Positions 42,057 to 50,281 of a stretch of DNA of 64,000 nt are shown piece by piece. Position numbers and translations under genes: made by a program. The first letter of the stretch is position 1, and each line of letters starts with the position of its first letter. Where the stretch lies: assembly GCF_041051975.1 (NCBI RefSeq), contig NZ_CP163435.1:6923001-6987000 (forward strand), read 5' to 3'. Below the pieces are notes generated by a model. That model saw nothing but the letters and a program-made list of their open reading frames with translations, ran no database searches and was not told the DNA's origin. Source of the stretch: Streptomyces sp. R21. Its GTDB lineage: Bacteria; Actinomycetota; Actinomycetes; Streptomycetales; Streptomycetaceae.

Positions 42057-42959
42057 TCAGCGGCCGATGAACTGCGGACCCTGCGGCGGCAGCCGGAAGT
42101 CCGGGTCGGGCAGCGTGCCGACCGGCTGCGGGTAGCCGTACGAGGGCTCCGCGGTCGGCTGCGGGTAACCGTAGGCGGGCTGGGCGGCCGGGCTGCCGCT
42201 CGGCTGCGGATAGCCGTAGGAAGGCCCTGAGGCCGCCGCGGCGGGCTGCTGCGCCGGCTCCGCGGGAAAGCCGTACGCGGGCTGCTGGGGCACCGGGGCG
42301 GGCTGCTCGGGCGGCAGCGGCACCGAGGTCTCGGGAGTCGCCACGGGCGCCGCCCAGGCCCCCGGATCGGGCACCGGGCCGGCGGTGGTGGCCGGGAGGG
42401 GCTCCAGCTCCGGATCCGACTCGTCCACCGAGATCCCGAAGTCGCTCGCCAGCCCCTTCAGACCGTTCGAGTAGCCCTCGCCCAGCGCCCGGAACTTCCA
42501 GCCCTCACCGCGCCGGTACAGCTCGCCGCAGATCAGCGCCGTCTCCGCGCCCGTCTGCGGCTTGATGTCGAAGTACGCCAGCGGTTCACCGTCGGCGACG
42601 GCGGCGTCGTACAGCAGGATGCGCAGACCGCGTACGTGGTCGAAGGTGATGTCCTCGGCCGATGCGACCAGATAAATCTGTCCGACACCGGACTCGACAC
42701 CGGCCAGATCCGTCTGGATCGTGTCGGTCAGGCCTTCGGCGACGCGCTTCTTGCCGAGCCGCCACACCTTTCCCGAGGGATGGCGGGGCTGGTTGTAGAA
42801 GACGAAGTCCTCGTCGGATCGCACACGACCGCCGGGACCGAGGAGCAGCGCCGAGGCATCGACATCGGGGACGCCCTGCCCGGGCGTCCAGCGCAGCACA
42901 GCCCGGACCGCCGTGGCGTCCAGCGGGATGTTCGACCCCTTCAGCATCGCGTGCGTCAT
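42057..42959 (-). CDS. TerD-family protein with disordered YGYPQP-repeat tail
   Basis: A 300-residue protein on the opposite strand. Residues 1-180 are TerD-like (VDASALLLGPGGRVRSDEDFVFYNQ, AETALICGELYRRGEGWKFRALGEGY). Residues about 185-300 are Pro/Gln/Ala-rich, with AYGFPAEPA, SYGYPQPSG, AYGYPQPTA and SYGYPQPVG as an irregular repeat. The tail is predicted disordered and could gather partners. It faces the TerF-like gene (convergent, 41-base gap) and is divergent from the CitE-like gene. Confidence 0.92.
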   Translation of the reverse strand: MTHAMLKGSNIPLDATAVRAVLRWTPGQGVPDVDASALLLGPGGRVRSDEDFVFYNQPRHPSGKVWRLGKKRVAEGLTDTIQTDLAGVESGVGQIYLVASAEDITFDHVRGLRILLYDAAVADGEPLAYFDIKPQTGAETALICGELYRRGEGWKFRALGEGYSNGLKGLASDFGISVDESDPELEPLPATTAGPVPDPGAWAAPVATPETSVPLPPEQPAPVPQQPAYGFPAEPAQQPAAAASGPSYGYPQPSGSPAAQPAYGYPQPTAEPSYGYPQPVGTLPDPDFRLPPQGPQFIGR

Positions 42960-43076
42960 GCGGTCATCCTGCCCTCTCGGCCCTGGTCACGACAACGCGG
43001 GGGCGAGGATTCCCGGCCGGGTCGACGAGCAGCCGACATGACCGAGTTACCTGAACTTCATGCCCGGTGGGAACCC

Positions 43077-43103
43077 TTGACATGGATCTCTACGTACTAT
43101 TAC
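43077..43103 (+). promoter_or_regulatory. Putative promoter of the CitE-PRTase-HAD operon
   Basis: TTGACA (43077-43082) and TATTAC (43098-43103) with a 15-base spacer lie 54 bases upstream of the CitE-like ATG. It is the only consensus-like promoter seen in the 197-base divergent gap. Confidence 0.45.
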
Positions 43104-43156
43104 CGGCCACATCGCACACATCGCGTCGGGCCGCCTAGCCGCCACGAGGGAGTTTC

Positions 43157-44326
43157 ATGCGTCATTTCGGGCACATCGCCCACCAAGAGCGGCAGCGCCT
43201 CTTCCACCAGGAGCCGTGCGTCTTCACCGCCGACTCACCGGCGAGAGTCCTCGCGGCCGCCCTCGGTGCCACGCTGTACAGCCCGGCCACCCGGCCGCAG
43301 CTCGCCGACGACATCGTCAAACAGGGCGGGCGCGGCGTCGTCTCCATGGTGCTGTGCCTGGAGGACTCGATCTCCGACGCGGACGTCGCCTACGGCGAGG
43401 AGAACCTGGTCCGGCAGTTCACCGACCTCGCCGGCCGGCCGGGCGCCGACCTTCCGCTGCTCTTCGTGCGGGTGCGCACCCCCGAGCAGATCCCGGACCT
43501 GGTGCAGCGCATGGGCCCGGCGGTGCGCGTGCTGTCCGGATTCGTCATGCCGAAGTTCACCGAGGAGCGCGGCGTCCCGTTCCTGGAGGCCCTCGCCGCC
43601 GCCGAGGCGTCGAGCGGGCGCCGCCTGTTCGCCATGCCAGTGCTCGAATCACCCGAGCTGCTGTACCGCGAGTCGCGCGTGGAGACCCTGGAGGGCATCT
43701 CCCGCGCCGTCGACAAGTACCGCGACCGCGTCCTCGCGCTGCGCCTCGGCGTCACCGACTTCTGCTCCTCCTACGCGCTGCGCCGGGCCCCCGACATGAC
43801 GGCCTACGACGTCCAGGTCGTCGCCTCCGTGATCGCCGACGTGGTGAACATGCTCGGCCGGGCCGACGGCACCGGCTTCACGGTGACCGGGCCCGTGTGG
43901 GAGTACTTCCGGGTCCAGGAGCGCATGTTCAAGCCACAGCTGCGCCGCAGCCCGTTCCTGGACGGACAGGCCGAGGAACTGCGCGAGGCGCTGATCGAGC
44001 ACGCCATGGACGGGCTGCTGCGCGAGATCACCCTCGACCAGGCCAACGGTCTGCTCGGCAAGACCTGCATCCACCCCTCGCACGTCCTGCCCGTGCACGC
44101 GCTGTCCGTGGTCAGCCACGAGGAGTTCAGCGACGCCCAGGACATCCTGCGGCCCGAGCGCGACGGCGGCGGCGTGCTGCGGTCGGCGTACACGAACAAG
44201 ATGAACGAGGTGAAGCCGCACCGCGCCTGGGCCGAGCGCACCCTCCAGCGCGCCGAGGTCTTCGGCGTCGCGAACGAGGACATCGGCTTCGTGGAGCTGC
44301 TCGCCGCCGGACTTCCCGCCAGCTGA
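43157..44326 (+). CDS. HpcH/HpaI aldolase, CitE-like TIM barrel of the ter biosynthetic module
   Basis: A 389-residue aldolase/lyase-like protein. LCLEDSISDADVAYGE (about 68-83), VRVRTPEQIPDL, LFAMPVLESPELLYRE and LRLGVTDFCSSYALRR are in the order seen in CitE-like barrels; acidic metal ligands are Glu in LCLED and Asp in GVTDF. It would cleave or form a carbon-carbon bond. GAGGGAG precedes the ATG. It is the first gene of a tight set with the PRTase fusion (58-base gap) and HAD. By family knowledge this set makes an unidentified nucleoside-like metabolite. Confidence 0.9.
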   Translation: MRHFGHIAHQERQRLFHQEPCVFTADSPARVLAAALGATLYSPATRPQLADDIVKQGGRGVVSMVLCLEDSISDADVAYGEENLVRQFTDLAGRPGADLPLLFVRVRTPEQIPDLVQRMGPAVRVLSGFVMPKFTEERGVPFLEALAAAEASSGRRLFAMPVLESPELLYRESRVETLEGISRAVDKYRDRVLALRLGVTDFCSSYALRRAPDMTAYDVQVVASVIADVVNMLGRADGTGFTVTGPVWEYFRVQERMFKPQLRRSPFLDGQAEELREALIEHAMDGLLREITLDQANGLLGKTCIHPSHVLPVHALSVVSHEEFSDAQDILRPERDGGGVLRSAYTNKMNEVKPHRAWAERTLQRAEVFGVANEDIGFVELLAAGLPAS

Positions 44327-44384
44327 GCCGCCGTCTCCCCTGCCTCCCCGAACCCCTCCGCAACGAAGCAACGACAAGGAATTG

Positions 44385-46823
44385 ATGAACAACGTGGTCT
44401 GGTCCGGGAGTTGGGTCGCCGAACGGCTCGGTGTCGAACTCGTCGGCGACGAGAAGCTGAGCGGCCTGCTGGGGCTCGCGCTGCGGCGCAACCCCAAGCG
44501 GGCGCACCTGCTCGTCTCCAACGTCCTCGGCAAGCATGTGCCGCAGTCGCCCACCGTCGTCTACGGCCACGGGTTCGCGCTCGGCAGACGCGTGCGCGAG
44601 CTGCTGGGCACCGACGAGGCCGGGCGTTCCGTCGTCCTCGGGTACGCCGAGACGGCCACCGGGCTCGGCCACGCGGTCGCCGACGGACTGGGGCTCACGC
44701 CCTATCTGCACTCCACCCGGCGCCCCGTCGAGGGTGTCGCGCGGGCGGGCGGCTTCGAGGAGTCCCACTCGCACGCGACCTCGCATCTGCTGCTCCCCGA
44801 GAACCCGGACCTGCTGGCGGGCCCCGGCCCCCTCGTCCTGGTGGACGACGAGTTCTCCACCGGCAACACCGTGCTCAACACGATCCGCGCGCTGCACGAG
44901 CGCTACCCGCGTGAGCGGTACGTCGTCGTCGCTTTGGTCGACATGCGCTCCGCCGCCGACCTCGGGCGCCTCACGGAGTTCGCCGACGAGATAGGCGCGC
45001 GCGTGGACCTGGTGTCCGGGGCCTCGGGCACGGTCAAGCTGCCCGACGGCGTGCTGGAGAAGGGGCAGGCACTGGTCGCCGAGTACGAGACCGCCACGGC
45101 CGCCGCTCCCGCCCGGCCGCTGCCGGACCGGGCCGTCCGTGTCGAGCTCGGCTGGCCGCGCGGGGTGCCCGACGGCGGCCGCCACGGCTTCACCCCCGAG
45201 CACCGCACCCGCCTCGACCGGGCGCTGCCCGCCATGGCCGCGCGGCTCGCCGAGGCACTGCCCGACGACGCCCGGCGCGTGCTCGTCCTCGGCTTCGAGG
45301 AGCTGATGTACGCCCCGCTGCGGCTGGCCCGCGAACTGGAGCAGGTCGTCGCCGCCGAGGTGCGCTACTCCACGACCACCCGCTCACCGGTGCTCGCCGT
45401 CGACGACCCCGGCTACGCGATACGCAGCCGAATAGTTTTCCCGGCCCACGACGACCCCGACGACGGCCCCGGCGAGCGCTACGCCTACAACGTCGCGGGC
45501 GCCGGCTTCGACGCCGTCGTCGCCGTGGTCGACTCGGCCGCCGACACACCCCGACTGCACGCCCCCGACGGCCTGTTGGCCCAGCTCTCCGCGCACACCG
45601 GGCACGTACTGCTCGCCGTGGTGCCGTCCTACGTACCGCCCGCACCATCGCCCGAAAGGCCCACCATGCTCCCCGAGCCCCTCCGTGGCCCCGCCTTCTC
45701 CTCGTATGCGCCGGACGAGGTCGGCTGGCTGCTCCAGGACCTCTCGGACGCGACGCTGGAGGCGCCCACCGAGGAGCGCGAGGAGGCGATCCAGAGCGGC
45801 GGCGCCCACTACGCGGAGTCGCTGCCTGTCGAGTACCAGCCGAGCGAGCAGTACCAGGCGCTGTTCCACGCGGCGCTGGAGGTGTCCGCCGCACGCATGG
45901 CCCGCGCCGTCGGCGCCGTCACCGAACTGGTGCTCGCCGAGCGCTCCCCCCGACCGGTCCTGGTCTCGCTGGCCCGTGCGGGCACCCCCGTCGGCGTCCT
46001 CATGCGCCGCTGGGCGCAGCACCGCCACGACCTCGACCTCCCGCACTACGCCGTCTCCATCGTCCGCGGCCGCGGCATCGACGCCAACGCGCTGCGCTGG
46101 CTGGCCGCCCACCACGATCCCGCCGACGTCGTGTTCGTCGACGGCTGGACCGGCAAGGGCGCCATCACCCGCGAACTGACCGAGGCGATACGGGAGTTCG
46201 AGGACTCCGACGGCATCACGGGCTTCGACCCGGAGATAGCCGTCCTCGCCGACCCCGGCTCGTGCGTGCGCACGTACGGCACCCGCGAGGACTTCCTCAT
46301 CCCCTCCGCCTGCCTCAACTCGACGGTCTCCGGGCTGATTTCGCGTACGGTCCTGCGTGCCGACCTGGTGGGCCCGAACGACTTCCACGGCGCCAAGTTC
46401 TACCGCGAGCTGGCCGGCTCCGATGTCTCCGTCGACTTCCTGGACGCCGTCACCGCCCACTTCGCCGACGTCACCGACGCGGTCGACGCCGAGGTGAAGG
46501 AACTCCTCTCCGCCGACCGGGCGCCGACGTGGGAGGGCTGGGCGGCAGTTGAGCGGATCAGCGAGGAGTACGGGATCCATGACGTGAACCTCGTCAAGCC
46601 GGGCGTCGGCGAGACGACGCGCGTGCTGCTGCGTCGCGTCCCCTGGAAGATCCTCGCGAAGGCCGGGGCGGGCGCCGACCTCGACCACGTGCGCCTGCTC
46701 GCCGAGCAGCGCGGAGTACCGGTGGAGGAAGTCGCCGAACTCCCGTACACCTGCGTGGGGTTGATCCACCCTCAGTACACGCGGGGCGCGACGGGCGCCG
46801 ACGGCAAGGCGGTGACGGTCTGA
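44385..46823 (+). CDS. Fused phosphoribosyltransferase-TRSP / StiP-type PRTase / PELOTA RNA-binding protein
   Basis: An 812-residue fusion. Domain 1 (about 1-220) is a phosphoribosyltransferase with the PRPP loop VLVDDEFSTG (151-160), followed to about 420 by a TRSP-like region. A linker ending in PSPERPTM joins a StiP-like half (from about 428) with a second PRPP-like loop VFVDGWTGKG (583-592). The last 100 residues (WEGWAAVERISEEYG... RVLLRRVPWKIL) resemble the PELOTA RNA-binding domain. It would transfer ribose-5-phosphate during the ter pathway. ATG at 44385; a secondary ATG at 45666 (residue 428) with GAAAGG just upstream could make the second half alone. Its stop overlaps the next ATG by one base. 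Confidence 0.9.
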   Translation: MNNVVWSGSWVAERLGVELVGDEKLSGLLGLALRRNPKRAHLLVSNVLGKHVPQSPTVVYGHGFALGRRVRELLGTDEAGRSVVLGYAETATGLGHAVADGLGLTPYLHSTRRPVEGVARAGGFEESHSHATSHLLLPENPDLLAGPGPLVLVDDEFSTGNTVLNTIRALHERYPRERYVVVALVDMRSAADLGRLTEFADEIGARVDLVSGASGTVKLPDGVLEKGQALVAEYETATAAAPARPLPDRAVRVELGWPRGVPDGGRHGFTPEHRTRLDRALPAMAARLAEALPDDARRVLVLGFEELMYAPLRLARELEQVVAAEVRYSTTTRSPVLAVDDPGYAIRSRIVFPAHDDPDDGPGERYAYNVAGAGFDAVVAVVDSAADTPRLHAPDGLLAQLSAHTGHVLLAVVPSYVPPAPSPERPTMLPEPLRGPAFSSYAPDEVGWLLQDLSDATLEAPTEEREEAIQSGGAHYAESLPVEYQPSEQYQALFHAALEVSAARMARAVGAVTELVLAERSPRPVLVSLARAGTPVGVLMRRWAQHRHDLDLPHYAVSIVRGRGIDANALRWLAAHHDPADVVFVDGWTGKGAITRELTEAIREFEDSDGITGFDPEIAVLADPGSCVRTYGTREDFLIPSACLNSTVSGLISRTVLRADLVGPNDFHGAKFYRELAGSDVSVDFLDAVTAHFADVTDAVDAEVKELLSADRAPTWEGWAAVERISEEYGIHDVNLVKPGVGETTRVLLRRVPWKILAKAGAGADLDHVRLLAEQRGVPVEEVAELPYTCVGLIHPQYTRGATGADGKAVTV

Positions 46824-47650
46824 TGGTCATGTCCCCGGTGCTCGTCGCGAGCGACCTCGACCGCACGCTCATCTACTCCGCCGCAGCTCTCTCGCTGACC
46901 ATGCCCGACGCGCGGGCGCCCCGGCTGCTCTGCGTCGAGGTGCACGAGAGCAGGCCCCTGTCGTACATGACCGAGACGGCCGCCGGACTGCTCGGCGACC
47001 TCGGTGACGCGGCCGTCTTCGTGCCGACCACCACCCGCACCCGCAAGCAGTACCAGCGCATCAACCTGCCGGGCCCCGCCCCGAAGTACGCGATCTGCGC
47101 CAACGGCGGACACCTCCTCGTCGACGGGGTGACCGATGCCGGGTGGCACGCGCAGGTCACCGCCCGGCTGGCCAGCGAGTGCGCGCCGCTGGACGAGGTC
47201 CGCGAGCACCTGGCCGCCACCGCCGACCCGCTCTGGGTCCGCAAGCACCGCATGGCCGAGGACCTCTTCGCCTATCTCGTCGTCGAGCGCGAACTGCTCC
47301 CCGAGGAGTGGGTGAAGGAACTCGCCGTCTGGGCGGAGAACCGCGGCTGGACGGTGTCGCTCCAGGGCCGCAAGATCTACGCCGTACCGAAGCCGCTCAC
47401 CAAGAGCGCGGCCATGCGCGAGGTCGCGCGCCGCACCGGCGCCACCCTCACCCTCGCCGCCGGGGACTCCCTCCTCGACGCCGACCTGCTCCTGGCCGCC
47501 GACCGCGGCTGGCGCCCCGGCCACGGCGAACTGGCCGAGGCCGACTGGACGGCACCCGCCATCACCGCGCTTCCGGAGCGCGGCGTCGCGGCGGGGGAGC
47601 GGATCCTGCGGGAGTTCCTGCGGGAGACGCGGGAGGCACGGGGGGCGTAG
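46823..47650 (+). CDS. HAD-superfamily phosphatase of the ter module
   Basis: A 275-residue HAD hydrolase. Motif I is ASDLDRTLIYS (Asp nucleophile and acid), motif III lysine is in PLTKSAAMREV, motif IV is AAGDSLLDADLL. The cap between them is unusual and of the Cof/SPP class. The ATG lies inside the upstream stop (TGATG), so it is made with the PRTase fusion. It probably removes the phosphate of the product. Confidence 0.9.
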   Translation: MVMSPVLVASDLDRTLIYSAAALSLTMPDARAPRLLCVEVHESRPLSYMTETAAGLLGDLGDAAVFVPTTTRTRKQYQRINLPGPAPKYAICANGGHLLVDGVTDAGWHAQVTARLASECAPLDEVREHLAATADPLWVRKHRMAEDLFAYLVVERELLPEEWVKELAVWAENRGWTVSLQGRKIYAVPKPLTKSAAMREVARRTGATLTLAAGDSLLDADLLLAADRGWRPGHGELAEADWTAPAITALPERGVAAGERILREFLRETREARGA

Positions 47651-47690
47651 GAGAGCCGGGGCCGCTGCGGTCGTCGTAGGACGGCTCGCG

Positions 47691-47909
47691 TCAGCCGCAG
47701 CAGCCCCCGCCGCAGCAACCGCCGCCTCCGCCTGCGCGGGGCGCCGGTGCGGGGGCCGAGGCCGAGCCGCCCACGGCGACCGTCGACAGGAGCTTCACCG
47801 TGTCGTCGTGACCGGCGGGGCAGGAGGCGGGCGCGGCGGACTCCGCCATCGGGCGGCTCTTCTCGAAGGTGTCGCCGCAGGTACGGCACCGGTATTCGTA
47901 GCGAGGCAT
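47691..47909 (-). CDS. FmdB-type zinc ribbon protein
   Basis: A 72-residue protein. YEYRCRTCGDTFEKSRP and CPAGHDD hold the four-ligand zinc ribbon (CxxC and CxxGH). The C-terminus is Gly-Cys rich (GGGGGCCGGGCCG), more cysteines than a simple ribbon needs. The ATG at 47909 lies 7 bases after TAATCT (47922-47917), which also contains the stop of the upstream DUF4383 gene, so it is leaderless. Function unknown. Confidence 0.9.
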   Translation of the reverse strand: MPRYEYRCRTCGDTFEKSRPMAESAAPASCPAGHDDTVKLLSTVAVGGSASAPAPAPRAGGGGGCCGGGCCG

Positions 47910-47919
47910 GGCGCACAGA

Positions 47920-48528
47920 TTACCGGGCGGGCCCGTTCAGCTCCCGTGCCTTCCGCTCCTTCTCCCGCTGGAGCATCAGGGCATGGACCCTGGTGCGCTG
48001 CTGCCGCTCGCGATCCGGCTGCTCGGGGTGGCGGGCCCGCCAGTACGGGTTGTCGTGCGGCAGGGCCGAGCCGACCCGCCCGTACATCCCGAAGAACATC
48101 AGCAGCACGCCCACCACAAAGCTGAACAGCACGTTCTGGATGTGGAACGCCAGGAAGTTGGCGTCGGTGTCCAGCAACGCCAGGTTGACGAAGCCGCTGA
48201 GGATGAAGGCGACGCCGACGACCATGTTGAGGGTCGAGGCGACGTTGCCGCCGATCACCATGCCGACGAACAGCAGCAGCCCCACGCAGATCGACAGCAC
48301 GCTCAGCGCGCCGTTGGTGTTCAGGCCCGCGACCGTGTCCCCGGCGGTGTCGAAGAAGCCGACCTTGTCGACCAGACCGAGGACGCCGAAGGCGAGGAGC
48401 ACCAGACCCATCAGGCCCGCGCCGATCCGGTAGAACCGGTTGAGGCGATGATCGACGGGAAGGTGCTCGTCGAACCTGATCCGCCGCCTGTTCCCCCGGT
48501 GCAGTACGTGTGGGGCGTGTGTGGCCAT
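47920..48528 (-). CDS. DUF4383 membrane protein
   Basis: A 202-residue protein with about four spans: IGAGLMGLVLLAFGVLGLV, LSVLSICVGLLLFVGMVIG, LNMVVGVAFILSGFVNLALL, QNVLFSFVVGVLLMFFGMY. The N-terminus is basic (RRRIRFDEHLPVDHRLNRFYR). ATG 48528 follows GGGAGG; a longer in-frame reading would run through the repeat at 48551. Function unknown. Confidence 0.88.
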   Translation of the reverse strand: MATHAPHVLHRGNRRRIRFDEHLPVDHRLNRFYRIGAGLMGLVLLAFGVLGLVDKVGFFDTAGDTVAGLNTNGALSVLSICVGLLLFVGMVIGGNVASTLNMVVGVAFILSGFVNLALLDTDANFLAFHIQNVLFSFVVGVLLMFFGMYGRVGSALPHDNPYWRARHPEQPDRERQQRTRVHALMLQREKERKARELNGPAR

Positions 48529-48550
48529 GTCCGCCTCCCTGGGGCGCTGA

Positions 48551-48733
48551 GGCCTGTCCTGCGGATCATGCCGCAGACGCGGGGTCTGGCACGCGCATCT
48601 GCCGCGTTGTCGTCGGTTGCCGACGCTCCGCGTCGTCGCCCTCCTCCGCCTTGCAGCTGCACGCACCAGACCCCGCTCACCGGCGGCTACCTGGCGCCGT
48701 GACTCCCCTGCGACCTGCTCCGCAGGACAGGCC
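48551..48733. mobile_element. MITE-like palindromic element
   Basis: A 183-bp element with perfect 15-bp terminal inverted repeats GGCCTGTCCTGCGGA (48551-48565) and its complement (48719-48733). Subterminal arms gcggggtctgg and ccagaccccgc are also inverted. There is no ORF of credible coding content. I recall near-identical elements in other Streptomyces, which suggests a non-autonomous transposon relic, possibly of IS5-like origin. A target duplication is not evident. It occupies most of the 282-base gap before the coiled-coil gene. Confidence 0.65.
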
Positions 48734-48810
48734 CTAGCGGAGGCCGTACGTCCCCTCCAATATCCGCCCGCTCCCGGCCCAGGGGCAACAACGGGGAGGA
48801 GCGGGACCGC

Positions 48811-50205
48811 TCAGGCGCCCGCGCCGCGGTCCTCGCGGATCTGTGAGACCACGCGGCCGACGGTCTGCCGTACGGCCTCCGTCTCGGTCAGGAAGTGCCA
48901 GTAGTCGGGGTGGCGGCCCTCCAGCGTGGCGATGGCGCGCTCCAGACGGGCCACCGAGTCGTCGAGGGGGCGGGCATGGCGCGGGTCGGGGGTGCTGCGG
49001 CCCGCCATGGCGAGGCGCTGGGCGTCCCGGATGGCGAACCGGGTGCGGTCGATCTCCACTTGCGGATCCTTGGCCACGGCGTTCAGCCGCCGCAGCCGGT
49101 CACCGGCCGCCGAGACGGCCTCGTCCGTGTTGTTCAGCAGCGCTCGCACCGTGGACAGCCGCGAGGCCGCGTCAGGCCAGCGCTGCTCGTCGCGCGCGGC
49201 CTGCGCCTCCTTCAGCTTCAGCTCGGCCTGCCGTACGTTCTCCTCGGCCTGCTCCGGTACATGCTGGAGGTCCTGCCAGCAGGCGGCCGAGAAGCGCCGC
49301 CGCAGCTCGCTGAGCACCGGCTCCACCTGCCCGGAGCGGGTGGTCAGCGCCTGCGCGCGGGTGCGCAGCGAGACGAGCCGGTGGTCGATCTCGGCGGCTC
49401 GCTCCGGCAGCCGCTCGGCCTCCGCGCCGACCGCCCCGGCCTCCCGCTGGATCTTCTCGGCGCGCTCCAGGGTCTCCGGCACGCCGTGCTGCCCGGCGCC
49501 CTGGTTCAGCTTGGTCAGCTCGGGCCCGAGGGCGGCGAGACGCGCGGCGAGATCGTCGGCTCTCAGCCCTGATCCTCGTACGGCGTCGAGGGCGTTCGAG
49601 GCGGCGAGCAGCGCCTGACGGGCGCGCTCGACGGCCGGTGCGAGCCGGGCGAGCTGCGTCTCGGCTTTCCCGAGCAGCGGTTCGAGCCCTCGCGAGAACC
49701 GGTCCAGTTCCCCCTTCACCCGGCCCAGCTCGTCCTTGGCGGCGGTCAGCTCGGTGCGGGCGCGCGCGGCGACCGACGCCTCCAGCTCGTCCCGGTCGAG
49801 GTCGTGGGCGTCGACGGCGTTGATGTACTGGCTGCTGGCCTCGTCGATACGGCGGCCGAGCGCCTCGAAGTCGGAGACGGCGCGGCGGGCCGCGGGGGAG
49901 TCGTCGACGGCGGTGATGGTCTCGATCGAGATCCGCAGATCGCGCTGGGCGGTGTCGAGCTCGTAGAACGCGGCCGCCGCGGCGTCCTTCGCGGCCTGCG
50001 CCTCGGCCCGCTGGCTCTCCGAACGCCCGCCGAACCACCGTCGCGTGCCGCCACCGGCGAAGGCGGCGGGCAGGGCGACGGCGGCGAGCAGCGGCAGCGC
50101 CACGAGGGTGAGGACATCACGACCGACGCGACCGAGACGACCGACACGGCCGATGCGCGCGTACGACGTGTATGGCGTGTACGGCTGCGATGGTGTCGCC
50201 GTCAC
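48811..50205 (-). CDS. Membrane-anchored coiled-coil protein of unknown function
   Basis: A 464-residue protein. The N-terminus has RIGRVGRLGRVGRDV repeats, then one membrane span VLTLVALPLLAAVALPAAFAGGG (about 30-52). The rest is almost entirely Ala/Arg/Glu/Leu-rich coiled coil (ESQRAEAQAAKDAAAAAFYEL, ARTELTAAKDELGRVKGELDRF, AEENVRQAELKLKEAQAARDE). It resembles cell-envelope or septum scaffolds; the topology puts the coil on one side only. GTG 50205 follows GGAGAGGGAT. No catalytic motif is visible. Confidence 0.82.
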   Translation of the reverse strand: MTATPSQPYTPYTSYARIGRVGRLGRVGRDVLTLVALPLLAAVALPAAFAGGGTRRWFGGRSESQRAEAQAAKDAAAAAFYELDTAQRDLRISIETITAVDDSPAARRAVSDFEALGRRIDEASSQYINAVDAHDLDRDELEASVAARARTELTAAKDELGRVKGELDRFSRGLEPLLGKAETQLARLAPAVERARQALLAASNALDAVRGSGLRADDLAARLAALGPELTKLNQGAGQHGVPETLERAEKIQREAGAVGAEAERLPERAAEIDHRLVSLRTRAQALTTRSGQVEPVLSELRRRFSAACWQDLQHVPEQAEENVRQAELKLKEAQAARDEQRWPDAASRLSTVRALLNNTDEAVSAAGDRLRRLNAVAKDPQVEIDRTRFAIRDAQRLAMAGRSTPDPRHARPLDDSVARLERAIATLEGRHPDYWHFLTETEAVRQTVGRVVSQIREDRGAGA

Positions 50206-50281
50206 ATCCCTCTCCCCGTGCTGTCATCCGCCTTGCCCGGTTGTCATTCTCCCACCGGTTAAGGACGAACACACGGGCCGG

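Noticed and set aside
45666..46823. Separate StiP/PELOTA gene
   Set aside because: The frame is continuous with the upstream PRTase and there is no stop; an internal start stays possible but a separate gene is not required.
48529..48810. N-terminal extension of DUF4383 through 48666
   Set aside because: It would read through the MITE-like repeat, and a good ribosome site precedes ATG 48528.
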